This document shows positions 10,754 through 22,534 of a DNA stretch of 64,000 bases, piece after piece (the first letter of the stretch is position 1; each line of letters opens with the position of its first letter). The notes under the pieces were generated by a model that was given only the letters and a program-made list of their open reading frames with translations, did not search any database and was not told the origin of the DNA. The stretch comes from Pseudophaeomoniella oleicola (taxonomy: Eukaryota > Ascomycota > Eurotiomycetes > Phaeomoniellales > Phaeomoniellaceae): assembly GCA_003868215.1 (NCBI GenBank), contig QWDQ01000088.1, positions 1 to 64,000 of the forward strand. The letters run 5' to 3'. Made by a program: the position numbers and the translations under genes.

Positions 10754-13700
10754 AATTTACTGGAGATTGGGCAGGAGCCCCGCGTATTTTCTGATTGATG
10801 GCTCGTTCTGAGGGAACTGGCGATGGACACTGCCAGATGTGTCCTGAGCGATGCTGGAAATCGTCTCTGCGTAAACGACCGCTTGACAGTTGCGCGATGG
10901 AGGAGCAACCAATCAAGTGATTATCAGTCTTTTGTGTCTCTTTGTATTAAACGAACGTGACCGACATTTCTTCCACAACAAGTTGACGGTTTGACGATCT
11001 GTAGGGAATGAGGGTTGGTGATCTGAAGCAACTGTAAAGACGCCTGGAGGTTTGACTTTTTTCCGCGCTCAACGGCCGACCGATAGCACCGTTACCTGGA
11101 AAAAATGGGTAATCGCGACAGGGAGACGACACAATGTGTTACCGCAAACGCCTCTGCAATTATATCGTATAAATTGCTGTTGGGAATGAAACGAATGGAC
11201 GGATCTATCGACAGACACCGAGTATTACGATAGGATAGGTATAGATGAGGTTGGTGAGTTATGGGCGGAGGTACAAGAAAAAAGAGGTTGTTTCGACAGA
11301 GCAGGGTACCGGCCACACACGGGAAGGGGAAATGGTATTATTGGGAACTGGGCGAGTGAAGAACCGCCGTGATTAAGAGGTTAGAATTAAGCTTGCCTTT
11401 GGGGTGCTTGTGGGCTTGTGGACGGCAGAGAGAATACAGGACCCAGGTGTAGCCGAAAGAAGTATACTGCGGTGTTACCGTCCTGTCCAGCTTGCAAGAT
11501 ACAGTTACGATACTAATGGGCTGGGGGGATATAGGGGGTTCGGATCACGAGCACGCCCGTTAGGCGCGTTTGTGGGAATTTCCAGGGCATAGTACAGCAA
11601 GTGCCTCGGTGCTCCGTAGCTGATACCACTGTACTTGCAGCTTAAGGGTATCCTAAGGCGCCGTAATTTACACCAGCCGCTGGCTCGTTGAGGCTAACTT
11701 GCTAGAACAAGGGAGATGGAGACAATCGGACGCTCGGAAAAGAAAACCAGGCGTGTACCGGGGGCAACGCTACCTACGGTGGATTGATGGGGGGCAAGAA
11801 AACATGGATGATGGCTCAATTTTTGCAGTAAATCTACAAAAAGAAAATTACTACGATTATAAAACTGGGCTATCAATGGAATAGCGTACATATAAGGTAC
11901 CGACAGTAGTAGGAGATAGTCATTACGGACCATCAGACGGTGCTAACTTCGCGATGGGCCTTCCTGCCATGTTTCTCACAGGAATTTCTTTCTTCTCGGT
12001 ATCCTCTCAAGGTATCCTCTCAAGAGGAGCCATTTCTATTGTACGCGTACCTTGTCCATCCCCTAGGTACATGTAGGAGAGGTACTTGACATTGTCAGCG
12101 GGAGTGATGCCCCCAAGAGGAAAGTTTAGTTTGGAGCTAATCAAATGATGAGCCACTTTAACGCGACTACTACGTACTCGACCGGGGTTTACGAAACACC
12201 GTCCTGATCCTTCTGGATATGACAGTACGGGCCCTATTCTCGATCATCATCTCGTGGAAGTCACATCAGTCCTTGGATTTACAGTTGGATACTTGATAGA
12301 GGATGATAAAGCTTGTACCCATAACCGTGACTCAGTGTTCATGGCGGTCGAGCCACCGTTTCCCCATATGCCGTCATTGTTCTTCTAGGGCACAGTGCAG
12401 TCTAGGCTGGTGGTCATAAATATCTACAGGTCCTTTGTAGTTATGGCTCCAGGTATCACTTTATGGCTAACGGGAACATGCACGTGCTTCACGAAGCCTA
12501 GGGCGAGTCGAGATGCAATCCTCTTGAAGACCTTCATTGGGCATGCATCCCGACTCTAGAGAGAGCTCTGATAGCTCAGGCCTAGCTCACGGCGTTTCCA
12601 ATGGACGGCGTCAGCGAGACGAAGAGACAATACGCCTGGAACAGAGAGCTTGGAGACATTTACCATGTGCCTCCTACCCCTGACTTGCTACATACCAAGT
12701 AGTATGCTACCATGCCTGCTCTGGCATCGTTGGCACTTCCCTGAACCTGTTTTTGCCTTGACAATCGCGCTCCCGTGTCAACGGTTTTGCGTGGCGTTCC
12801 ACTGGCCGATGCGATCCACGAGACGAATGAATATCTCCGACGTCCTCGAATATTAAGGAAATTATCGTCAGGCTTCATCACCCATGGAACTCGGTACGTG
12901 AATCCTTGGCGAAAGACCTTCGAGCTGCATGACTGGCCTTTCGCCTCTCTATGAAAGCCAATAGTTCAACTGCTGTACTGCTTGATTAGGCGTCTTGGGC
13001 CCATTGGAGGTTAGCTGACTTGAGAGACTTGCCCAATATGGCTCGCTTAGTTCGGCTTGCTGCCCCATTCTGTGGACATGACCGTTGACTGCTGCCCGCT
13101 GTGTTTCCAAAATTGTGTGCGAAAGATCACTGGCCACCAATCAGCCTGGCAATCCGAGGCAAAAGGTGGCTTCAATTTCTCTCGACCTCTAGAGGTAAAT
13201 GGCCTCTTTGCGAGTCGTCCCTGTCAAACTATGCCATCTGGCCGTTCTGCGGCATGTGCAAGACCTGAGAGCCCAGGGACGTTGCACACCAAAGGACAAG
13301 AGCAAAGATCTTCGGCTTGCACTATCTACCGAATGCCAATACTACGTACATGGTTGATGGTACAGTTCGCATGCCTCGCCTCGCTGGGTCCTCGTCGATC
13401 TGCTCGGATATCACGCTGAATACCACTGTATGGTAACGCTGTACATAGTAGTCTATTCTACGCTAATACAAGCCGTGCACTACCAACGCTTTATTTCGGG
13501 AAACAAAGGATGTCATACTACGTAGTGTTCCACATTAGCCACAGCATCCGCTCTTTGATTTCAAACCCTAATAGACTGATCTGCTTTGTTGGCAATTGTG
13601 GACCGAGCGATCTGATTGAAAATTAAGCCACCGAGCCCCTTTTTCTGCGACAATACTCAATAACATTTGCTTTCTCCAAAATAAACCGTCGACAGTAATT

Positions 13701-16700
13701 TCGAGAAGTCCACATGAAAAATGAGATCCGCATCTTAGTTGCTTGGGAGTTCCAGATATGCGACTTCTGATCACCGATCCTTCAATCGATGTTACTTCCA
13801 GCCGGGAAACGCATGGTCCCTTCATGGTGCTTATCTTGAGCTGTATCATGAAGGACTATCTGCTCTCTCCTATATGGCTTGGTCAAAGTGCTGTGTAACA
13901 ATCCCCCTTAATATAACATCGCCATCTGCTATGGGGGAATTTCTCAAAGCGGTGTGGGAAATGACTATCCTAGGTACCCAGGGGTACCCCAAGGTAATTG
14001 GCAAGGCTCGCTGTGTTGGAGGCACTGTTGTCTGTGTGATTGATCTGCAAACAGACGTCAGTGCTTGTTTACTCAAGACGAATTAGATAACCTCTAGCAG
14101 ATATTGAGGCTTAGGATAAACAAATTAAGCAATATGATGCTTGTCAGATTATTGTTAGTACTACGGAGTATGATATATTATTCGAACACCCTTGACAGCT
14201 TAGCGATCTCTTTGAAAGAACTCTCGTCGAGTCGTCCACATTCGCTTGCTCACCATATACCCAACGTGGTATGTGTTTTCGACGTGGCGAGTGGCTCGGT
14301 GGTCGTAGGATTCACCGGTCAATGTTGGCTCTTCAGCGAGCGCTATTCTAGGTTACTCGTCCCCCAATCTCACCGTCCAGTAGAGCAGTGTGTACGTACC
14401 GTATTACTATAGACATCCTTGTCCAATGTCCAACAGTACAAGAGCTACTCCGTAATCCCCGCCTGAGATGACCGTGCTTTTACTACGTACCATGTCCTTA
14501 GCAGACATATGGGTTCAATAGTTATGCTGATCCTGTGGCAATGAATGTACTACAAAGTACGTAGGTTGCTAAATTTGGCCCTCTTGATAATCTGCACGGT
14601 ATGTATTACAATATATTTGCACACACAATTGGCATTGCATAGCATACCACGCACAAGAAAGGTGTTGGTCCTGCAGGTGCTTCATCCGTATCATGCTAGC
14701 ACTATTCAAGGGTCACACAGGTAGGCTGAGAACCTTCGTCTGTCAATACGGTGGCATCTCATCAGAGCCACGAATACAGCTGGCGACAGCGTCTTGAGTA
14801 AGTCACACCCGAAGCCACCATGAAGGAAGGATACATAACATGTATCAAGCTCAGGGTCACCAGATGCTGCCTGGGTATGTAGGTACTAATGAAGTATTAT
14901 ATAAACACTCTACTCCCTTCTCTCATATTATGTAGGTATACTCGGTTAACAAGGTGGCATTCGCGATGAACTAATTCGAGCTGACAATTATCACGGCAAG
15001 TATAGGCACCTAATTACCGGCTATTGACGATGACTGACACTGGTTTGAGAGCATAATTACATCGGCAAGCTTGATGAAACGTGCAGGGTGAGTTTCGCAG
15101 GTTGATCATGTATTACCTATCCATAGCCAGAGAGTACAGTTACACGGGACGCATTGAGAGCTCAACTCTACAGCGATCCGACCCAGCCGCAGCACGTGCT
15201 TTTCGATCAGTGATTGATATCTCCCTTTCAACAGGCGACCAGCGAGCCGGCGATAACTGAGGACAGAAAATCAATAGCGGTTACTGGGGCGATAATGCTC
15301 TCCTCGTCTCTTAATGATGAGGCTCCTCATTACATTACCCATTACCTTAGTAACTTAGCATCCAACATGCATAATTCTAACGAGACTAGTACGTCCGATC
15401 AATCGGAGATAAAATCAACCGAGCATCCGAACAACCGACCAACCCTTTTGCGCTCCTTGGCCTTGTATGACAGAGCCGATCTCGTGGACCGTGTTCTGTT
15501 CGTGATCCAGGAATACGAATTGGTCAGATTAAGTCCACCATTCAGTATGACACCAACAAGCAACAGCTCCTCGAGGTCTTCTGGAGAGGCTGCTCTGCAG
15601 TTGGACCATGTTGGAACTTCAAAGTACTTCGAGTTGGTATTACTCGGTTTCTTAGGATACCTCAGGTAGACGGAGAGTTATTATGTATCCGAGAGACACG
15701 GAACAAGAAAATGCCGATCAAATCCAAGAGGTAGATCACCTTGAATGTGTCATGGCTGAGTCGTTGAGTAGTGGAAAAAGAAAAGGTGCCATAGTGCACA
15801 GAGGAAACAAAGCCCCTATGTACTTACCGGCCACCACGGAGACCGAAGCCAGAGACTACTGAAGTTGTCACGATCACTGGTGACTAGCCTAGTGATGCTG
15901 ACCAATCCTGCTTACATTGTGTACAGGTGTATGTGCTTGGTAAGCCTGAGATAAGGTAATGGCTCGCCGGCAAGGCGGATGGAGGCTGATGAAGAGGAAT
16001 GCCAAAAGTAAAAACTAAGGCAGGGATTGAAAAAAGAAAAAAAGAAACCCGAGGCTGGACCGTTGGGTTTGAGAATACTGTTTTTATCTTATCGAGGAAT
16101 TTTCATGCTGCCACAGTGGAGTGCCTCCTTTAAATCTTCCTGTCGCTCTCCTTTCTGTAACACAGTGAAGCGAGAGAGAGATGAATAGACAAGCATAAGA
16201 TGTATGATATTCTCTGTAGATGTATCAGTATGCGTACGGAGCACCTGGTACTGTAATCGAAAGGCAACTTCCAACCGTCCGTCCGTAAAGATAACGAGAC
16301 CTTACAGTGGAGGGGTGCTTTTACTACGTAGTAAGCCAGACAATTGCCGCAGCGACCAGCCCCAAAAGCCCCCGTGTAAGGAAATAATCCGAAGGCTCTT
16401 GGCAAGTAGCCTTGGCCATAAGCCCTTCGAAGACCCGTCATCTTACCCGTATTCGCCAGGCCCGTCGCCCTTGCGTTTTGGACAAGCAGCAGCATTCTTT
16501 TCACTGCTCCACGATACACTGTTAAGGTCACGTCGCGTTAATGTTGAACTGGGTGTGGCCAGTCTGTCGCCCTCAACCTTGAAGAAACTCATCGGCGAGC
16601 GAGAAGCGCTATCTGTTTATTGCATCTGAAAAATCAATCTCTCACGGAGTTACCGCTGTTGTTGCGGCCGAAACAGACCCTGAACCCTTACTAAGGCTCC

Positions 16701-17093
16701 GGATAGATAGAACTCTCAGATCAAGTGGTAAGATCGCATCCACACCACTTCCAAATCCCTTGCGAAAGGACACAATTTCCATCGCCATCATCACTACAAC
16801 GTCCGCCGGTGCATCGTACATCTCAAATGCGCTGACGAGCGCAGTTGCTAGACAACCACAGCGGCTTCAGCTCGTGTTCCGACCCAGTATCCGCTGTAGC
16901 ACTACATCTTCATCATATCTTATACCCAATTCGAGATTCAAGACCAAAAACCACAAATCTCGACGGCATTGATATATCTACCTATTCGCATTCGCTTTTC
17001 GAGCTTGTCCAAACTATACGTCAGCATCTTTTCTGGGCTACTGCGCCTTCGCAACCAGAACTCTGCATGAAGGGGCGAAACTAGAGCATCATC
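10754..17093. other. 6.3-kb gene-poor region
   Basis: No gene is supported between the reductase-like gene and the flippase. The longest frame (15214-15669, +, 151 codons) has a Ser/Asn-rich, domain-free product, and I do not call it. The stretch is rich in small dispersed motifs: TACTACGTAGTA at 16322-16333, a one-mismatch copy at 13517-13528, half-copies near 12169, 13339 and 14483, ACTACGGAGTA near 14160 and TACTCCGTA near 14446. The last 350 bp are pyrimidine-rich and probably include the flippase 5' leader. No transposon ORF or terminal repeats are evident. Confidence 0.5.
17067..17084 (+). promoter_or_regulatory. Five-codon upstream ORF before the flippase
   Basis: An ATG at 17067 opens a minimal frame, M-K-G-R-N-stop, ending 9 bases before the flippase ATG at 17094. 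If it lies in the mRNA leader, scanning ribosomes would meet it just before the main start, with almost no room for reinitiation. Expression effects are inferred only. Confidence 0.4.
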
Positions 17094-20000
17094 ATGGCTG
17101 TCATTCGTTTTGGGGAGGGGGTTGAGGGCGATGTGGATACATTTACCGAGGACAATCAATTGGCGAAGCCTCAGAAGAAAACGCGGTGGGCAACTCGAAG
17201 AACACCTGGTTCGGCTGGCGTGCGGAAGCGGTTATCTATACTCAAGCGTAACAGACATTCTCAAACCGCAGAAGAGAAGAGTCAAACTGTGGCAACGCCA
17301 GATCCGACGGAGACGGCTGGTGATGAGGTAGCTGGAGAAGGATCAGAGTCTCGCCGCATATTTTTCAACACACCAGTTCCGGACGATGCTAAGGACGAGG
17401 ACGGGCATTTGAAAGAGCAGTTCAAACGAAACAAGATTCGGACCGCCAAATACACTGCGCTGAGTTTCATTCCTAAGAATCTTTGGCTTCAGTTCCACAA
17501 CATTGCCAACGTATACTTCTTCTTTATCATTATTCTCAGTGTAAGCATCATCAACGGATGATTGATCGCAAGGCTAACGTTTGTCAACTAGATATTCTCT
17601 ATTTTTGGTGCATCCAATCCTGGACTCAATGCAGTACCACTGATAGTCATTCTGGTCGTAACATCCTTCAAGGATGCCATTGAGGATTGGAGACGGACGG
17701 TCCTCGATAACGAGCTTAACAACTCGCCGATTCACCGTCTTATCGATTGGAACAACGTTAACTCATCTGAAGACAGTATAGGTCCGTGGCGTCGTTTCAA
17801 GAAAGCGACAACGAGGACAATTGTTTCCGTCTACAGAAAGTTGAAATCCATGCGAAAGTCGGGTTCAGGAGGTAAGACATACCCAGAACAAGCTTTGGAT
17901 GAGTCTAGGCAGTCTACAGAGACACGTCGAACTTCGTTCCATTCGCTAAAGAGCCGGGCGTCTGGGGATGGCATCCAGATGACGCCTTTGCACTCACCAG
18001 GGGCGATTGATGAATCACATCGAGGTTCATCTTACTACCATGATTTAAAGGAGCCAGACAATCCAGGGGTAGCACCCAACTCAAGAAGTGTCGCTCCTCA
18101 GTATGAGAAGGATTATGGATCCATCATTAACCCCACGAAGACTGTTCTGGAAACGGCACGTTTCAAGAAGGATTATTGGAAGAATGTCCAAGTTGGTGAC
18201 TTCATCCGTATCTACAACGATGAGCAGATCCCGGCCGATCTCGTCGTATTATCCACCTCTGACCCCGACGGGGCGTGCTACGTAGAAACAAAGAACCTGG
18301 ATGGTGAGACGAACCTCAAGGTCCGACAAGCTCTTCAGTGTGGGCGGAAAGTTCGTCACGCGAGAGACTGCGAACGATCAGAATTTGTTATCGAAAGTGA
18401 AGGTCCACATGCCAACTTATACAACTATAGTGCTGTTATAAAATGGCAACAGCATGATCGTTCGAATTCAGGAGCGCCTCCAGCGGATATGGCTGAACCC
18501 ATATCCGTCAACAATCTCCTACTCAGAGGCTGCAACTTGAGGAACACAGAGTGGGTTCTTGGAGTGGTTGTGTTCTCTGGTCTCGAGACAAAGATAATGC
18601 TGAACTCAGGAATAACTCCCACCAAACGAGCTCAGTTAGCGAAGGGCTTGAACTGGAATGTCATCTACAACTTCGTCATCTTGTTCTTTATGTGTCTGAT
18701 CTCTGGAATAGTCCAGGGAGTCGCTTGGGCTGGAGGCAGTAACAACTCGCTGGGCTATTTCGAGTTCGGCTCGATCGGTGGCACCCCACCACTAGACGGC
18801 TTCATCACGTTCTGGTCTGCGGTCGTCCTATTCCAGAACTTGGTACCCATCTCGCTCTACATCTCGCTGGAGATCATTCGGACAGCTCAAGCGTTCTTCA
18901 TCTACAGTGACACCTTCATGTACTATGACAAGCTGGACTATCCCTGCACGCCTAAGTCCTGGAATATTTCCGATGATTTAGGGCAGATCGAGTACATATT
19001 CTCTGACAAGACAGGCACTCTGACGCAGAATGTCATGGAGTTCAAAAAGTGCACAGTCAATGGCGTTGCATACGGCGAGGCATACACAGAAGCCCAAGCT
19101 GGCTTACGGAAAAGGGAAGGTATAAATGTAGAGGAAGAGGGTGCACGCATAAACGCACAGATCGCGCAAGACAGGGTTACAATGATTCAAGAAATGCGCC
19201 GGCTTCATGACAACCCTTACTTGCACGATGATGAATTAACCTTCATTGCACCGGCCTTCATCATGGATCTTGATGGCCAATCTGGGGCAGAACAGAGGCA
19301 GGCTAACGAGCATTTTATGCTTGCTTTAGCTCTGTGCCATACTGTCATTACCGAGCGCACCCCAGGAGACCCACCTCGTATCGAATTCAAAGCTCAGTCT
19401 CCGGACGAAGCAGCGCTTGTTGCAACGGCCAGGGACTGTGGGTTCACTGTGCTTGGTCGCCAAAACGATAAGATATTCCTCAATATCTTGGGTGAAGACA
19501 GATCCTATACCATTCTCAATATCCTGGAGTTCAACTCTTCCCGCAAGCGTATGAGCGCGATTGTTCGCATGCCCGATGGCCAGATCAAGCTTTTTTGCAA
19601 GGGTGCAGATAGCATGATCTATTCTCGACTGTGTCCTGGTGCGCAACGAGAATTGAGAAGGACGACCGCTGAGCACCTCGAGTTGTTTGCAAGAGAAGGT
19701 CTTCGCACGCTCTGCGTCGCTGAAAGGGATCTGACCGAGGCGGAGTATCGAGAGTGGGTCAAAGATCATGACTTGGCTGCTCAAGCTCTTGTGGACCGTG
19801 ACGATAAACTTGAAGAAGTTTCCGACCGCGTAGAACGGGATCTAATGCTCCTCGGCGGGACAGCTATTGAAGATCGACTTCAGGATGGCGTACCCGACAC
19901 CATTGCTCTTCTTGGAGATGCTGGTATCAAGCTCTGGGTCCTGACAGGTGACAAAGTCGAGACTGCTATCAACATTGGTTTCTCATGCAATCTTCTCTCA

Positions 20001-21766
20001 AACGACATGGAATTGCTCATCCTCAAAGCCGGCGAGGGTGCAAATGCGCTCGAAGAGGCGTCGGCGGAACTGGACAGACATCTTCAAACCTTTGGTATCA
20101 CTGGGTCAGATGAGGAGCTTGCAGCTGCACGCAAGAACCATGAACCTCCCGCTCCTACTCATGCCATTGTCATTGACGGTGACACGCTTCGACTGGTGCT
20201 GCATGACGATCTGAGACAACGCTTTCTGTTGCTATGTAAGAATTGCAAATCTGTCCTGTGTTGCCGTGTCAGCCCAGCTCAAAAAGCGGCTGTTGTGCAG
20301 CTCGTCAGGAATGGTTTGGCTATAGTTGCACTTGCTATTGGCGACGGTGCGAACGACGTCGCAATGATCCAAGAAGCCAATGTAGGTGTCGGTATTGCAG
20401 GTGAAGAAGGGCGTCAAGCCGTGATGTCCTCTGATTACGCTATTGGGCAATTCCGCTTCCTTCAGCGTCTTGTGCTCGTCCATGGTCGTTGGGATTATCG
20501 CCGACTGGCCGAGACCATAGCGAATTTCTTTTACAAGGTAAGCTGACAATTTCTTACGTTCAAACGAGGTGGCTGACCAGTATATGACAGAACATGGTGT
20601 GGACGTTTGCTTTGTTCTGGTACGGCGTCTATAACAATTACGACGTTACGTACCTTTTCGAGTACACTTACATTCTTTTGGTCAATGTGGCATTCACTTC
20701 ACTTCCGGTCATTCTCATGGGTATCTTGGATCAAGATCTCAGCGACAAGGTATCGTTAGCTGTACCACAGTTGTACCGTCGTGGGATGGAAAGAAAGGAA
20801 TGGTCTCAGACAAAATTTTGGTATGTGGTATACTGCAATCTCCATACGCATTGGCTCTAACTCATCTACAGGGTATACATGGCGGATGGCATCTACCAAT
20901 CAGCCATCGTATTCTTCATGGCATATCTGGAATTTGCCCCTGCAACTTTTGCCACCGAAAGCGGCAGGGATGTAGGCGATCGACAACGTATGGGAATATA
21001 TGTCGCTTGCGCGGCTGTCATTGTCATGAACACGTACATTCTGCTCAACACCTATCGCTGGGACTGGTTCATGCTTCTCATCACGACTTTGAGTACCCTC
21101 TTGATCTTTTTTTGGACTGGCGTGTACTCTTCTTTCACCTCTTCCCTCCAATTTTACAAGTCAGGCGCTGAGGTGTTTGGCTCGCTTTCGTTCTGGGCGG
21201 TGACGCTTCTAACGGTCATCATATGCCTACTGCCACGCTTTGCAGCCAAATTCTTCCAAAAGTACTTCTATCCTCTGGACATTGACGTCGTTCGGGAACA
21301 GGTTGTTCAAGGCAAATTCAAGTATCTTGACGATGTGGACGAAAGTTCTATCTCACCGAAGGATGTGAAGGATACAAGTTCGTCAGAATCATCTGCTGAA
21401 GGTCCTATGAAATCAAAACATAGGCCAACACCGAGCATACCTGACTCCGAGCGACCTATCTATCCTCCTTCAGTGGCCCCGACCGCTAACACGCGAAATC
21501 CAAGGAGTCAGACAGGGAGTGATGAAACATATCGCACAAGGCCTTCATTTGATACTGCTCAGAGGCCTTCGCTGGATCGCATTAGGTCATCCCTTGAGCC
21601 GTCAAGGATGTCCACCGACAGGATGCGACCCAGCTTTGAAGACAGCCGAGACTTCACATCGGCAGCTTATCTCAGTCGCATCGAATCCAGCCAGTCAAAT
21701 CTGGGAACTCCTGCTAGTCCGCAAGTGAGTAGAAGGCGGCAAGATACCTCTGATGATCCGAAATAA
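17094..21766 (+). CDS. P4-type phospholipid flippase (Dnf1/Dnf2-like ATPase)
   Basis: Four exons (17094-17540, 17592-20537, 20591-20820, 20872-21766) with introns of 51, 53 and 51 bp give 1,505 residues. P4-ATPases move aminophospholipids from the outer to the cytosolic leaflet of plasma and Golgi membranes. The dephosphorylation motif DGET is at residues 386-389 and the P4-specific PISL at about 568-571. The phosphorylated Asp of DKTGTLTQN is at 621, and the nucleotide-domain SPDEAALV follows. The hinge [19 protein letters not shown] begins at about 1066. Membrane segments cluster around 125-185, 500-590 and after 1070. A Ser-rich cytosolic tail (about 1335-1505) carries repeated [20 protein letters not shown]-like phosphorylatable segments. 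The length and long insert between membrane segments 2 and the DGET domain fit fungal Dnf1/Dnf2 rather than Drs2. Activity needs a CDC50-family subunit, not present in this window. Confidence 0.95.
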
Positions 21767-22534
21767 TGCCGCTTTTGTACATTACCACGTTCGTTCAGCA
21801 TTCACTCCACTGGGAGTTCCGGTCTGGAGGCATTTTTGTATAGGAACGACGCAAAAGATCTTCTTCGTTCAATTGGTTTGCTATTTTGCTGCGTTTCCTT
21901 TGTTTCTACTTGCGTTAGGTGTTGTGATCTGGACATGCCCATTGCCTGTGAAGAATGCAGTCTTTGGTTCACTCTGGCATTCGATGATTCTACAAACAAT
22001 CTGCAGCATCACATATATCCCATAGAGTAGAGATATGATCTACTGTAGATAGTTCAACGTGTGGAAATACTTTATGCTCGCTCTTCTTGGTCAATCCCAG
22101 CAAATTCACCCCATTGCCTTGCGAAATAGTCTTGTTGTCTCACGGATTCATCTGCAGCAATGTCGAATCTAATAAATGGTACGTAGTATTTTAAGTACTT
22201 TACGCGTATCTAGCCCAAAGACTTTTCACGCGTTTTCCAAAGGTTGTCGACAGACAATGTTACGGAACTGTTCCGCATCATCGTAAGTTACGCGGGCCAG
22301 AGTATTATGATGTGAACTTCCACTGATGTCGCTACAAGATTGTCTGAGACCTTCACCGATCTCTCATTTGCTTTGTCTCTTACTTTTAGTGATGTCTTTC
22401 TGACCCAAACTGATTTCCCCCCCGGCCATGGACTTCACATTCCTCAAATCGGTACACGAAGTTTTCCACTACCCAAGGACTTTGTATAGGAACATATCAA
22501 CTCCTGCGATAGAGCTGAAGGGCGTCCCTACAAT
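21767..22534. other. Intergenic, 3' flank of flippase and promoter of sen1
   Basis: Both neighbours point rightward, so this 768-bp stretch holds a terminator and a promoter. No coding signal is convincing. A pyrimidine-rich segment at about 22385-22425 precedes the sen1 start. Confidence 0.45.

Noticed and set aside
15214-15669. A 151-codon plus-strand frame in the gene-poor gap
   Set aside because: No domain, mixed composition and no splice partners; not enough to call a gene.
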